Assembly: GCA_039819065.1 (NCBI GenBank)
Contig: JBCBSS010000010.1
Span: forward strand, 1 to 64,000
DNA from: JBCBSS01 sp039819065
GTDB taxonomy: Bacteria > Bacteroidota > Bacteroidia > Cytophagales > Cyclobacteriaceae
Direction of reading: 5' to 3'
Length of the DNA stretch: 64,000 bases
Position numbers and translations under genes: made by a program. Numbering within the stretch: position 1 is the first letter of the stretch; every line of letters starts with the position of its first letter. A model generated the notes under the pieces. The model was not told the DNA's origin and did no database searches. It worked only from the letters and a program-made list of their open reading frames with translations. Positions 25,057 to 33,683 of this stretch are shown here, piece by piece.

Positions 25057-26100
25057 TTACAATTGGGCGTAATGTTGAGACAACTTGCGGTTAATTTTCT
25101 TTAGCATTCCGGGGCCTTCATAAACGAAGCCTGTATACACTTGAACCAGGTCTGCCCCGGCTTGTAATTTTTCAAGGGCGTCTTCTGCATTGAATATGCC
25201 ACCTACACCAATAATGGGGAAGTTTTCGCCAAGGTTCTTACGCAGGTATTTGATAATCTCTGTAGAATGGGCTTTCAAAGGCTTACCACTTAAGCCTCCC
25301 ATACCAATGGCCTCAACTTGATTAGGAGCCGCTTTTAAACCTTCCCTCGAAATAGTGGTATTCGTAGCAATCAAACCATCGATGCGGACCTCTTTCACGA
25401 TATCTATAATATCATCTAACTGCCCTACGGTAAGGTCAGGGGCTATTTTGAGCAGGACCGGTTTGGGTTTCGGCTTTGAAAGGCTTCTGTCTTTTACGCT
25501 GATCAGGAGTTTGGTAAGTGGCTCCTTTTCCTGAAGCTCTCGCAGGTTGGGTGTATTGGGAGAGCTTACATTAACCACAAAGTAGTCTACCACATCATAC
25601 AACTGATCAAAACAGGTCTCATAGTCTCTGCTGGCCACTTCATTATCGGTTATTTTGTTCTTACCAATATTCCCACCAACAATAATTTTCGACTTTCTGC
25701 TTTTTAATCTTCGAACCGCTTTATAAACCCCTTCATTATTAAAACCCATACGATTGATAATGCCTCCGTCCTTTTTAAGCCGAAATAATCTGGGTTTATC
25801 ATTACCCGGTTGAGGTTTGGGAGTGAGTGTTCCTATTTCTATAAAGCCAAATCCCATGGTAGCTAACTCATCCACCAGTTTGGCATCTTTGTCAAAACCG
25901 GCTGCTAAGCCGACGGGGTTGTCAAACTTTATCCCGAATACCTCTTTCTGTAGATTCTCTGCCTTATAATTAAAAATAGCTTTGGAAAAAGCCTTAATCC
26001 CAGGAACTGAGTATATCGTCTTAATCAAGTTGAAAGTAAAATGGTGTACTTTTTCTGGATCAAAAAGGAAGAGTAAAGGGCGAATGAGAAGCTTATACAC
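25057..26100 (-). CDS. pyrD: dihydroorotate dehydrogenase (quinone), class 2
   Basis: PyrD oxidises dihydroorotate to orotate and passes electrons to membrane quinones. The 347-residue protein has the class 2 N-terminal helix pair ([20 protein letters not shown]), the FMN segment [25 protein letters not shown], the catalytic serine loop [23 protein letters not shown] and the FMN phosphate loop [19 protein letters not shown]. All active-site motifs are present. It is 102 bases downstream of xerD and 65 bases upstream of the secreted repeat protein, so co-transcription with either is possible but not shown. pyrF of the same pathway is about 8 kb away. Confidence 0.97.
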   Translation of the reverse strand: MYKLLIRPLLFLFDPEKVHHFTFNLIKTIYSVPGIKAFSKAIFNYKAENLQKEVFGIKFDNPVGLAAGFDKDAKLVDELATMGFGFIEIGTLTPKPQPGNDKPRLFRLKKDGGIINRMGFNNEGVYKAVRRLKSRKSKIIVGGNIGKNKITDNEVASRDYETCFDQLYDVVDYFVVNVSSPNTPNLRELQEKEPLTKLLISVKDRSLSKPKPKPVLLKIAPDLTVGQLDDIIDIVKEVRIDGLIATNTTISREGLKAAPNQVEAIGMGGLSGKPLKAHSTEIIKYLRKNLGENFPIIGVGGIFNAEDALEKLQAGADLVQVYTGFVYEGPGMLKKINRKLSQHYAQL

Positions 26101-26202
26101 CTGCTTTAGAATTGAAAATTACTGGTTACATAGAAAGCAGCACAAATGTAAAAAACTTGATCCCTTGTTTACAAGATAACTGTGCAATCAAGTTGTTCAA
26201 AA

Positions 26203-27111
26203 TCAACTTCTTGGATGATATTCTTGGATTACTTGCCGTAAGTAGTCCCGGTCGAGGTGGGTATATATTTCGGTAGTAGTGATTGACTCGTGCCCCAACA
26301 TTTCCTGAACGGCCCTCAAATCGGCTCCACCTTCTATTAAATGGGTAGCGAATGAATGCCGGAAAGTATGTGGGCTGATATTTTTCTTCAGGTTGATCTG
26401 TTTAGCTAAGTTCTTAATAATGGTGAATATCATAACCCGGGTCAAATTTTTGCCTCTTCTATTGAGGAAAGCAAAGTTCTCATAGCCATTTTGAATAGCT
26501 ACATGACACCGTACTTCCTCAAGATAGATCTGCAGGTACTTCATAGCATCTTTACCAATTGGCACTAGTCGCTCCTTACTTCCTTTTCCCATGATCCTCA
26601 AGAATCCGATATCAAAGAATATATTGGTGATTCTTAAATCTACCAACTCTGAAACCCTTAGTCCGGAGCTGTACAGCACCTCTAGTATAGCCCTATTCCT
26701 GGCCCCTTCCGGTTTAGACAGATCGATCGCTGACAGCAGTTGATCGATTTCGTGGACATTCAAAGTATCGGGAAGCTTTCTACCTAGTTTGGGGCCCTCA
26801 ATAAGCGCGGTTGGGTCGGTATCGAGGTAATCTTCGAACATCAAATATTTGTAGAATGCTTTGATCCCAGATAAAACCCTGGCCTGGGTGTGAGGCGTCA
26901 TGCCCAATTCATTTACATACTCCAGAAAATCTTGCAGATGGACTGGTGTGATATCTAGAGGTGAAATGGTCAGATTGGAGATTTCAATAAACTGATTTAG
27001 CTTTACCACATCATGGATGTAGGCTTCTATGGAGTTATCGGACAGTGAACGTTCCAGTTTAAGATAACTTTTGAATTGCTTGATGTAAGAATCCCAGGAG
27101 GTCATAGGCAC
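26203..27111 (-). CDS. xerD: site-specific tyrosine recombinase XerD
   Basis: XerD, with XerC, resolves chromosome dimers at dif. The 302-residue protein has an N-terminal SAM-like DNA-binding domain (about 1-105) and the catalytic domain with all active residues: R152 (GLRVSELVDLR), K176 (GKGSKER), H248 and R251 (HTFRHSFATHLI), H274 (LGHESITTTEIY) and nucleophile Y283. The sequence fits XerD more than XerC or a phage integrase: length and C-terminus are typical, no mobile element borders it, and no tRNA or att-like site is nearby. It is divergent from aroQ (82 bases between starts). Confidence 0.93.
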   Translation of the reverse strand: MPMTSWDSYIKQFKSYLKLERSLSDNSIEAYIHDVVKLNQFIEISNLTISPLDITPVHLQDFLEYVNELGMTPHTQARVLSGIKAFYKYLMFEDYLDTDPTALIEGPKLGRKLPDTLNVHEIDQLLSAIDLSKPEGARNRAILEVLYSSGLRVSELVDLRITNIFFDIGFLRIMGKGSKERLVPIGKDAMKYLQIYLEEVRCHVAIQNGYENFAFLNRRGKNLTRVMIFTIIKNLAKQINLKKNISPHTFRHSFATHLIEGGADLRAVQEMLGHESITTTEIYTHLDRDYLRQVIQEYHPRS

Positions 27112-27193
27112 TAAAAAAGAGTGTATCAGCCAGTATCCAAAGGTATCGAATCCGGAAGTTTTTTACCTCCGCCAATTTAATAAACCTAAGCGC

Positions 27194-27613
27194 ATGAAAA
27201 TCATGATCATAAATGGCCCTAACCTAAATCTTCTGGGCCAGCGAGAAACCGATATTTATGGCAATCAGTCCTTTGAAGTATTTTTTGATGAACTGAAAAA
27301 TGCACATGCAGATATTGAACTTACCTATTTTCAGTCCAACCACGAGGGCGTTATCATCGACAAACTACACGAAATCGGTTTTGACTATGATGGCATCATA
27401 CTAAATGGCGGCGCCTTCACTCATTATTCATATGCTATCGCGGATGCAATGGCTGCCATCAAAACTCCCGTGGTTGAAGTACACATTTCAAATATTCACG
27501 CTCGCGAAGCTTTCAGGGCTAAGAGTATAACCGGTGCCAATGCAAAAGGAATCATCTCTGGGCTTGGCCTTCAGGGATATGATTTGGCTATCAGGTATTT
27601 CAAAAACCTGTAA
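27194..27613 (+). CDS. aroQ: type II 3-dehydroquinate dehydratase
   Basis: AroQ removes water from 3-dehydroquinate in the shikimate pathway. The protein has 139 residues, shows the start IINGPNLNLLGQRETDIYG with the catalytic Tyr in DIYG, the FQSNHEGVIIDKLHE segment, NGGAFTHYSYAIADA, and the active-site His in VEVHISNIHAREAFR, ending with GLGLQGYDLA. All type II motifs are in place. It is first in a likely operon with an aminotransferase (3-base gap) and rnhA (14-base gap). Confidence 0.97.
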   Translation: MKIMIINGPNLNLLGQRETDIYGNQSFEVFFDELKNAHADIELTYFQSNHEGVIIDKLHEIGFDYDGIILNGGAFTHYSYAIADAMAAIKTPVVEVHISNIHAREAFRAKSITGANAKGIISGLGLQGYDLAIRYFKNL

Positions 27614-27616
27614 CCT

Positions 27617-28672
27617 ATGATCAGTTTCTATCCAGGCCCTTCTCGTGTATACAGTCAGGTTCCCAAGTTTGTCAAAGAAGCGTATGACCAGGGCATACTG
27701 AGTATCAATCATCGCAGCGATGAATTTGTCAAGCTATATCAGCAGACTAAAACCTTGCTTCGTGAGAAGTTAGCTATCCCTGACCCCTACTCAATTTATT
27801 TTACCTCATCGGCTACCGAGTGTTGGGAGATTATCGCCCAATCACTGATAGAACAGAGTTATCATATCTACACCGGTGCATTTGGCGAAAAATGGTTTCA
27901 ATACACCAAGAAACTCAACCCTTATGCCATTGGATACCAATGCGATCATAATCAACCGATTGTAGCTGAAGGGTTCGATTTCGCTTCAGGGGATGGTGTG
28001 ATTTGCCTTACTCAAAACGAGACTTCCAATGGCACCTGCGTTGACAATGAGATCATTGGTGCCTTTAGAGAAAAACACCCGGAGAACGTCATTGCAGTTG
28101 ATGCTACATCTTCTATGGCTGGCGTGAACCTGAAGTTTGAAAACGCCGATGTATGGTATGCTTCTGTACAGAAATGCTTTGGTCTACCGGCAGGTATGGC
28201 TATTCTCATTTGTTCACCGAGAGCTATAGATAGGGCAAAAAGCATCAATGAACGACAACATTATAATAGCCTGCTGAATATTACTGAGAATGAAGTTTTG
28301 AACCAGACTACGCATACGCCCAATGTTTTGGGCGTCTACCTAATGATGCGGGTGATGGAGCAGGTTCAATCCATTGATGTGGTAGACAAGCTTATCAGCA
28401 AAAGGGCTAAAGCATTGTATAAGACTTGCGCTCAATTAAATAACTATGATCCTCTGATTGAAAACCCCGCTGTACGATCAAAAACGGTAATAACAGTGAA
28501 AGGAGAAGAGAAAACGATACAAGCCATAAAATCAAAAGCGAAAAAAGAAGGGATAATATTAGGCAATGGGTATGGAGCGCTTAAAAATGATACTTTCAGA
28601 ATTGCTAACTTTCCTGCCATCAAAGAGTCTGAGGTCAAAACCTTGAGAAAATTCCTTAAGTCACTAGAATAA
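27617..28672 (+). CDS. class V aminotransferase, SerC-like
   Basis: This PLP enzyme of 351 residues is related to phosphoserine aminotransferase. Visible features are FYPGPSRVYSQVP at the start, a phosphate-binding TSSATECWE, D162 (VDATSSMAGV) for the PLP ring and the PLP Lys at 186 (SVQKCFGLPAGM). The arrangement matches small SerC-like class V enzymes, but key SerC substrate-binding arginines cannot be confirmed by eye, so phosphoserine as substrate is only likely. A second, canonical serC elsewhere in the genome would argue for another role. It lies between aroQ and rnhA. Confidence 0.82.
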   Translation: MISFYPGPSRVYSQVPKFVKEAYDQGILSINHRSDEFVKLYQQTKTLLREKLAIPDPYSIYFTSSATECWEIIAQSLIEQSYHIYTGAFGEKWFQYTKKLNPYAIGYQCDHNQPIVAEGFDFASGDGVICLTQNETSNGTCVDNEIIGAFREKHPENVIAVDATSSMAGVNLKFENADVWYASVQKCFGLPAGMAILICSPRAIDRAKSINERQHYNSLLNITENEVLNQTTHTPNVLGVYLMMRVMEQVQSIDVVDKLISKRAKALYKTCAQLNNYDPLIENPAVRSKTVITVKGEEKTIQAIKSKAKKEGIILGNGYGALKNDTFRIANFPAIKESEVKTLRKFLKSLE

Positions 28673-28686
28673 CAGCGGGTAAATAT

Positions 28687-29139
28687 ATGATTACGATTTA
28701 TACAGACGGCTCATCACGAGGTAATCCTGGCCCCGGTGGCTATGGAGTAGTGATGAAGTACAAAGACCTTCGCAAAGAAATGTCAGAGGGCTTCCGAAAA
28801 ACCACGAACAACAGAATGGAATTGTTGGCCGTAATTGTAGGCCTTGAAGCACTGAAAAAGGAAGGCAGTGAGGTGATGATCTATTCTGATTCAAAGTATG
28901 TGGTAGATGCCGTTGAAAAAGGTTGGATATGGGGCTGGGCCAAGAAAGGCTTTAAGGGGAAAAAGAATCCTGACTTATGGAAAAGATTCATCCAGATATA
29001 TAAAAAGCACAAGGTAAAATTCACTTGGGTTAAAGGGCACGCGGGCATACCGGAAAATGAAAGGTGTGACCAACTAGCTGTGCAAAGTGCGGAAGGGTTT
29101 GAACTCAAAACTGATCACGGATACGAGTCGGGTAATTAG
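28687..29139 (+). CDS. rnhA: ribonuclease HI
   Basis: RNase HI cuts the RNA strand of RNA-DNA hybrids. The 150-residue protein carries the four acidic metal ligands D7 (IYTDGSSRGNPGPGGYG), E45 (NNRMELLAVI), D68 (YSDSKYVVDAV) and D128 (NERCDQLA), plus the basic substrate-handling loop (GWAKKGFKGKKNPDLWKRF) and the catalytic His118 in KGHAGIPEN. It is the full E. coli-type length without an N-terminal hybrid-binding domain. It ends the aroQ operon. Confidence 0.97.
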   Translation: MITIYTDGSSRGNPGPGGYGVVMKYKDLRKEMSEGFRKTTNNRMELLAVIVGLEALKKEGSEVMIYSDSKYVVDAVEKGWIWGWAKKGFKGKKNPDLWKRFIQIYKKHKVKFTWVKGHAGIPENERCDQLAVQSAEGFELKTDHGYESGN

Positions 29140-29322
29140 AGGATGTAGATCATAAGCCTATAATTATATGTTGAAACATATAATTTAGTTCTGCATGACG
29201 AATACTCCCAAAACCCTATAAAACCCGCTTCAATTAAAAATTTGGGTAAATTAATATGTAAAAACTCATAATTTACCTATCTTAAACGTTTAGCATTCTT
29301 TTTTTACTTCAAGGCGTTTGTC

Positions 29323-30294
29323 ATGTTTAAAGCATGGAGATACCTGTACTCACTAGGTACAGATCAACTTTTTCTGTCTGAAAATGCCAAAAGACAAACC
29401 ATAATCGGCAACAAGATCAGTCTGATTATTATCATACTGTGCCTCCTAGTTCTTCCGTTTTCCATTTTTGTTTTTAAAGATACAGATGCCATAGTCAGGG
29501 CTCTTCTGGTGGTACTCATTGCCAGTGCTGCATTAGTAGCCAACCGATATCACTTATACAAACTCAGCAAGTGGGTATTAGTCTTCGCCCCTGCCATGAT
29601 CATTCTTATTCTGCCCATTTTAACCGGTGATATCATGGATGGCAACTTTCTGACCTACCCTTGCATTTGCATCGGCATTTCCATGATGCCTTACCTGGTG
29701 TTTGACCAAAGCAAAGAGAAAGTAGCGCTCATCGCTGGTGTTGTACTCTATTTCCTTTTCACACTTTTTATCGATAGACTTCTCATGCTAGGCGGGAATC
29801 ATAATCAGTTCAGTGTTTGGATTATGGAAAATTACCTGGCTTATAAAATCCCTTACTTGACGATCTGGATCTTCGTGAATTTTGCTGTGTACAATTTGAT
29901 CCGTACCAATAAGCGATACATAGATGAACTGTATACACTTAACGAGGAGATCAAAGAGAAGATTCTATCCATAGCATTGCAAAATGAGACCTTAAAAAAA
30001 CAGCGCGATCACATATCTCAAATCAATCAAAACCTTGAAAAGATTGTAGAGGAAAGGACGGAAAAACTTCAATCGCAGAATCAAAGGTTGATTGAATACT
30101 CTTTCCTAAATGCGCATAAAATCCGAGGACCACTAGCCAGAATAATGGGATTGGTCTATCTAACCAAGAGTCAGGTCTCAGAAGATGAGAAGCTATTCAT
30201 CCTGGATAAAATAGATTACTCGGCCAAGGAACTTGACGATGTGGTCAAGGAAATCAATCAAACACTACACGACGTAGAGCAAAGCAAGAAGTAA
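29323..30294 (+). CDS. six-helix membrane protein with DHp (H-box) domain but no kinase ATPase domain
   Basis: The 323-residue protein has six predicted membrane helices between residues about 28 and 195, a coiled coil (about 200-250) and a terminal segment resembling a histidine kinase dimerisation domain: LNAHKIRGPLARIMGLV with His265 in the H-box, followed by one more helix. There is no HATPase domain: the protein ends 58 residues after the His. The AHKIRGPLARI variant is widespread in Bacteroidota sensor proteins. Without a catalytic domain it may be a phosphotransfer or dimerising partner, or be phosphorylated by another kinase (inference). No regulator gene is adjacent. Confidence 0.82.
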   Translation: MFKAWRYLYSLGTDQLFLSENAKRQTIIGNKISLIIIILCLLVLPFSIFVFKDTDAIVRALLVVLIASAALVANRYHLYKLSKWVLVFAPAMIILILPILTGDIMDGNFLTYPCICIGISMMPYLVFDQSKEKVALIAGVVLYFLFTLFIDRLLMLGGNHNQFSVWIMENYLAYKIPYLTIWIFVNFAVYNLIRTNKRYIDELYTLNEEIKEKILSIALQNETLKKQRDHISQINQNLEKIVEERTEKLQSQNQRLIEYSFLNAHKIRGPLARIMGLVYLTKSQVSEDEKLFILDKIDYSAKELDDVVKEINQTLHDVEQSKK

Positions 30295-30753
30295 GGTTAA
30301 CACTACTTGCTGTCTTTACTGGTCTATTCATTGATATCGTGGTTGGAGTTGTCTCCTCCAAAGCGAGGTAAAAGTAAATGGAAACAGAGGTGGAAAGGGC
30401 TGTCTCAAAAGCTGTCTTTTCGACCATCGGGAGAAATCTTACTCGGCTCAAAGTGTTGATTGTCAAGGGAGTAAGATTTCTCATTGCATTCGAAATGACA
30501 TTAAAACGAGCTTTTGAGACAACCTCCTCTTACCCAGCCCCTGTGTATGTCCCCACACACTGATTTCGCCTCGCTCCCTATTCTCTACAAAGAGACCCAA
30601 GCCCTTACCGCAATACAGAAAATGCTCTTTGAATGGCTTCAACAGTGGCTCAATTTTCCCGTTTTGAAATTCTTCAAATCCCAATCTATTTCTGAAGCTC
30701 GATATAGATTAAATGATTATTTTAGGTGATCAAAACCTTAATCAACTTCTAAA
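30295..30753. other. 459-base gene-free region containing a palindromic element
   Basis: Apart from the palindromic repeat at 30398-30524 I see no gene. Short open frames here (60-76 codons on both strands) overlap the repeat and lack any recognisable protein pattern. The promoter of the aquaglyceroporin gene should lie near 30680-30740. Confidence 0.6.
30398..30524. repeat. palindromic MITE-like element with terminal and internal inverted repeats
   Basis: The ends are near-perfect inverted repeats: GGCTGTCTCAAAAGCT on the left (30398-30413) and, read on the other strand, GGTTGTCTCAAAAGCT on the right (30509-30524). Inside, GAGAAATCTTACTC (30431-30444) is perfectly inverted as GAGTAAGATTTCTC (30469-30482), leaving a 24-base centre. 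The whole unit of about 127 bases could fold into a long interrupted hairpin. It encodes nothing. No clear target-site duplication is seen. It looks like a non-autonomous transposon remnant or a dispersed palindromic repeat. Confidence 0.72.
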
Positions 30754-31506
30754 ATGTCCTCCATATTTATTGCCGAACTGATCGGTACCATGCTCCTTAT
30801 TCTTCTAGGTAATGGCGTGGTGGCCAACGTTGTTTTGAATGAAACCAAAGGCCAAGATAGTGGCTGGGTGGTCATCACCTTAGCCTGGGGTTTTGCCGTT
30901 TTTGTTGGGGTTGCGGTAGCTGGCCCATATAGTGGGGCACATATGAACCCTGCTGTCACCATCGGCCTTGCCGTTGCAGAGGCCACTTCATGGAGCGATG
31001 TACCATTGTACATTTCGGGGCAAATGGTTGGTGCTGCACTCGGTGCTTTTTTGGTATGGGTTATGTACGTTGATCACTACAATCGTACCGATGATGAAGG
31101 CGTAAAACTGGCTACTTTCTCAACCAGTCCAGCCATTAGAAGGTACAGTTCTAACCTAATCAGCGAGATCATCGGCACGTTCGTATTGGTCTTTGTCGTA
31201 CTGTACCTGGCCAGCCCTGAGTTATCTGCGGACGGGCTCAAAAATGCTAAAATCGGCCTGGGTTCTATCGGTGCACTTCCGGTCGGTTTATTAGTAGTAG
31301 TAATTGGTATGGGATTGGGCGGAACGACGGGGTACGCCATCAATCCGGCCAGGGATTTAGGCCCCAGAATCATGCATGCAATCTTACCCATAAAAGGAAA
31401 AGGACCCAGCGACTGGGCCTATGCATGGATACCGGTGATTGGCCCAATTATAGGAGGCTCTTTAGCAGCAATGCTTTATTTGGTTCTCAAAGAGCCCGTT
31501 GCCTAG
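30754..31506 (+). CDS. MIP family channel, probable glycerol facilitator
   Basis: Aquaporin-family proteins form pores for water or small polyols in the inner membrane. This 250-residue protein has six membrane helices and both pore motifs: SGAHMNPAVTIG and, in the second half, GYAINPARDLGPR. The Asp right after NPAR is the hallmark of aquaglyceroporins (GlpF type) rather than strict water channels. The N-terminal half-helix sequence IAELIGTMLLILLGNGVVANVV is typical. No glycerol kinase is next door, so the substrate is inferred from the motif only. Confidence 0.92.
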   Translation: MSSIFIAELIGTMLLILLGNGVVANVVLNETKGQDSGWVVITLAWGFAVFVGVAVAGPYSGAHMNPAVTIGLAVAEATSWSDVPLYISGQMVGAALGAFLVWVMYVDHYNRTDDEGVKLATFSTSPAIRRYSSNLISEIIGTFVLVFVVLYLASPELSADGLKNAKIGLGSIGALPVGLLVVVIGMGLGGTTGYAINPARDLGPRIMHAILPIKGKGPSDWAYAWIPVIGPIIGGSLAAMLYLVLKEPVA

Positions 31507-31512
31507 TAAGGA

Positions 31513-32493
31513 TTATTTGTTGCGTTCGATGGTGAATTGCACCAATTGAGACAGCGATTGTCGATAAGGTGAGTCATCAAACTCATTAATCACATCCATT
31601 GACTCCTTGAAGTATTTATTCATGGCATCTTGGGCATATTCTATACCTCCGGATTGCTTCACAAAGTCTATGACTTCCTTAACTTTCTTGGGTTTGTTAC
31701 TGTGGTTTCGTATGATGTTGATGATCCTTCTTTTCTCCAGCCAGGAGGCTTTCTGAAGCGCATGAATCAAAGGCAGTGTCATTTTACGCTCCTTGATATC
31801 AATACCAAGTGGTTTACCAATCTCGCTTTCTCCGTAGTCGAAAAGGTCATCTTTGATTTGGAAGGCCATACCCACTTTTTCTCCGAAAACACGCATCTTT
31901 TCAATGGCTCCATTTTCTTTACCTGCAGAACTGGCACCTACCGCACAACAGGAAGCAATTAATGAGGCGGTCTTTTGCCTAATGATATCGTAGTACACAT
32001 CTTCAGTGATATCGAGGTGACGGGCTTTTTCCATTTGCAAAAGCTCCCCCTCACTCATCTCTCTTACGGCATCAGAAACGATTCTCAAAAGTTCGTAATC
32101 CCCATTATTGACAGAGAGTAATAATCCACGTGATAATAAGTAGTCACCCACCAAAACAGCGATCTTATTCTTCCATAAGGCATTAATAGAAAAGAAGCCC
32201 CTGCGGTAGTTGGAGTCGTCTACTACATCATCATGAACCAATGTAGCAGTATGCAAAAGTTCTATAAGAGAAGCACCTCGGTAGGTGGATTCATCGATCT
32301 TGCCACATACGCCAGCGCTAAGGAAGACAAACATCGGACGCATCTGCTTTCCCTTGCGTTTGACAATGTAGCTCATGATCTTGTCCAATAAAAGCACTTT
32401 ACTTTTCATGGACTTATGGAATTTCTTCTCAAATTCCTCCATTTCAGAAGCTATAGGTGCCTTTATTGCTTTGAGATTCAGTGCCATGATCAA
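31513..32493 (-). CDS. polyprenyl diphosphate synthase (trans-isoprenyl)
   Basis: This enzyme adds isopentenyl units to allylic diphosphates to make the tail of quinones. The 326-residue protein has the first Asp-rich motif in LVHDDVVDDSNYRRG (88-93) and the second in FQIKDDLFDYGE, with the KMRPMFVFLSAG-type entry region (GKQMRPMFVFL) and GEKVGMAF. Product length is set by residues before the first motif and cannot be stated reliably; octaprenyl or heptaprenyl (menaquinone side chain) is the usual role in this phylum. It is convergent with the aquaglyceroporin gene, six bases apart. Confidence 0.94.
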   Translation of the reverse strand: MIMALNLKAIKAPIASEMEEFEKKFHKSMKSKVLLLDKIMSYIVKRKGKQMRPMFVFLSAGVCGKIDESTYRGASLIELLHTATLVHDDVVDDSNYRRGFFSINALWKNKIAVLVGDYLLSRGLLLSVNNGDYELLRIVSDAVREMSEGELLQMEKARHLDITEDVYYDIIRQKTASLIASCCAVGASSAGKENGAIEKMRVFGEKVGMAFQIKDDLFDYGESEIGKPLGIDIKERKMTLPLIHALQKASWLEKRRIINIIRNHSNKPKKVKEVIDFVKQSGGIEYAQDAMNKYFKESMDVINEFDDSPYRQSLSQLVQFTIERNK

Positions 32494-32678
32494 ATGCGAA
32501 GCTACAACAATAGCGCCGAAAATTACGCTATAAGCATCGAATTAGTGCTACTCACCTTCTAATCGCCTAGAAGACGACACACATGTTTCGTGTTTGCTTC
32601 TTTTTTTGTGATACTTGTTTGATTATTAAAACCATCTGCAATCGCCTAGGTTTGATTATGTAAACATTAAATAATCAC

Positions 32679-33527
32679 ATGAAAGAAATCCATCATATTA
32701 CCCTTAATTCTAAGCACAATAACCGACCTTTTCTGGTAGATGTACGCTACAATCCTACCAATCAGACCAAACCAATAATACTTTTCATCCATGGCTTCAA
32801 GGGTTTCAAGGATTGGGGACATTTTAACCTGGTCGCGGATTTCTTCATGCGAAGCGGTTTTGTTTATGCCAAATTGAACACTTCTCTCAACGGCACTACC
32901 CCAGAGCATACCACTGATTTCGTAGATCTTGAGGCTTTTGGGCAAAATAACTTTAGCATAGAATTAGATGACATAGAAGTAACCATTGATCATTTGTTTT
33001 CTGAAGCATCACCTGTCCCACCTGGAGAGATAGATTTACAGAAATTGTATCTGATCGGTCATAGCCGCGGAGGAGGCTTAGCGCTCATGAAAGCTGCAGA
33101 AGACAAAAGGGTTAAAAAAGTAGCTTCATGGGCCGCTATCAACGATCTGGAAAAGCGCTGGCCTGAAGAGGCCTTGTCTGCGTGGCAAAAGGAGGGGGTA
33201 CAATACATTTATAACGCGCGTACCGATCAGCAAATGCCGCTCTACTATCAAATTGTTGAAGATTTTCATGAGCATAGGGACAGGCTCGATATTCCGAATA
33301 TCGTCAAGCGGCTAGACCAGCCTTTATTATTCCTACATGGAACGGCCGATGAAACACTCCCTTACCGGATGGCCGAAGAAATGAAAGCATGGAATCCTGA
33401 AAGTGAACTAATGCTGATTGATAATGGGAGTCACACCTTTGGTGGAGCCCATCCGTGGGAAGGAGATGAAATACCCCATCATAGCCAATTAGCAATTGAC
33501 CGTACTTTAGCATTCTTCAATAAGTAA
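32679..33527 (+). CDS. alpha/beta hydrolase
   Basis: This cytoplasmic hydrolase of 282 residues has the oxyanion segment IILFIHGFKGFKDWGHF, the nucleophile elbow GHSRGGG with Ser129, an acid in LHGTADETLPYRMAEEM and the catalytic His in DNGSHTFGGAHPW. The full catalytic triad is therefore present. It resembles prolyl-oligopeptidase/dienelactone-type esterases in general layout. The substrate is unknown. It is divergent from the polyprenyl synthase gene across a 185-base gap and is monocistronic. Confidence 0.9.
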   Translation: MKEIHHITLNSKHNNRPFLVDVRYNPTNQTKPIILFIHGFKGFKDWGHFNLVADFFMRSGFVYAKLNTSLNGTTPEHTTDFVDLEAFGQNNFSIELDDIEVTIDHLFSEASPVPPGEIDLQKLYLIGHSRGGGLALMKAAEDKRVKKVASWAAINDLEKRWPEEALSAWQKEGVQYIYNARTDQQMPLYYQIVEDFHEHRDRLDIPNIVKRLDQPLLFLHGTADETLPYRMAEEMKAWNPESELMLIDNGSHTFGGAHPWEGDEIPHHSQLAIDRTLAFFNK

Positions 33528-33570
33528 ACTTAAGTGAGAATGGCAGCCAGACGCAATACTATAAAATGAG

Positions 33571-33600
33571 AATGCCAGACTCTTATGGAATCTGGCATTA
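33571..33600. terminator. hairpin between convergent genes
   Basis: A perfect nine-bp stem (AATGCCAGA / TCTGGCATT) with a 12-base loop lies between the stop of the alpha/beta hydrolase gene and the convergent flavin reductase gene. It lacks a strong T-run on either side, so it may terminate both transcripts weakly or protect 3' ends. Confidence 0.5.
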
Positions 33601-33683
33601 CTCTGAGAAATGATACCTAAACTATTCAACCTGTAAACTTGAATATATATACGGCTGAACTATTTAAAAAGTTGTAGGCAAAT

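Noticed and set aside
26203..27111. Phage integrase or integrative element
   Set aside because: The recombinase is XerD-like with a full Xer active site, and no att repeats, tRNA or phage genes are nearby.
29162..29185. Perfect AT-only hairpin after rnhA
   Set aside because: The stem is only A/T with two G/C pairs and no T-run of note, so I do not call a terminator.
30254..30484. Short open frames on both strands within the 30.3-30.7 kb gap
   Set aside because: They are made by the inverted-repeat element and have no conserved-looking protein sequence.
32561..32649. Direct repeat AATCGCCTAG (32561 and 32640) in the divergent promoter region
   Set aside because: Ten bases, two copies and no further structure; likely chance or at best a weak operator.
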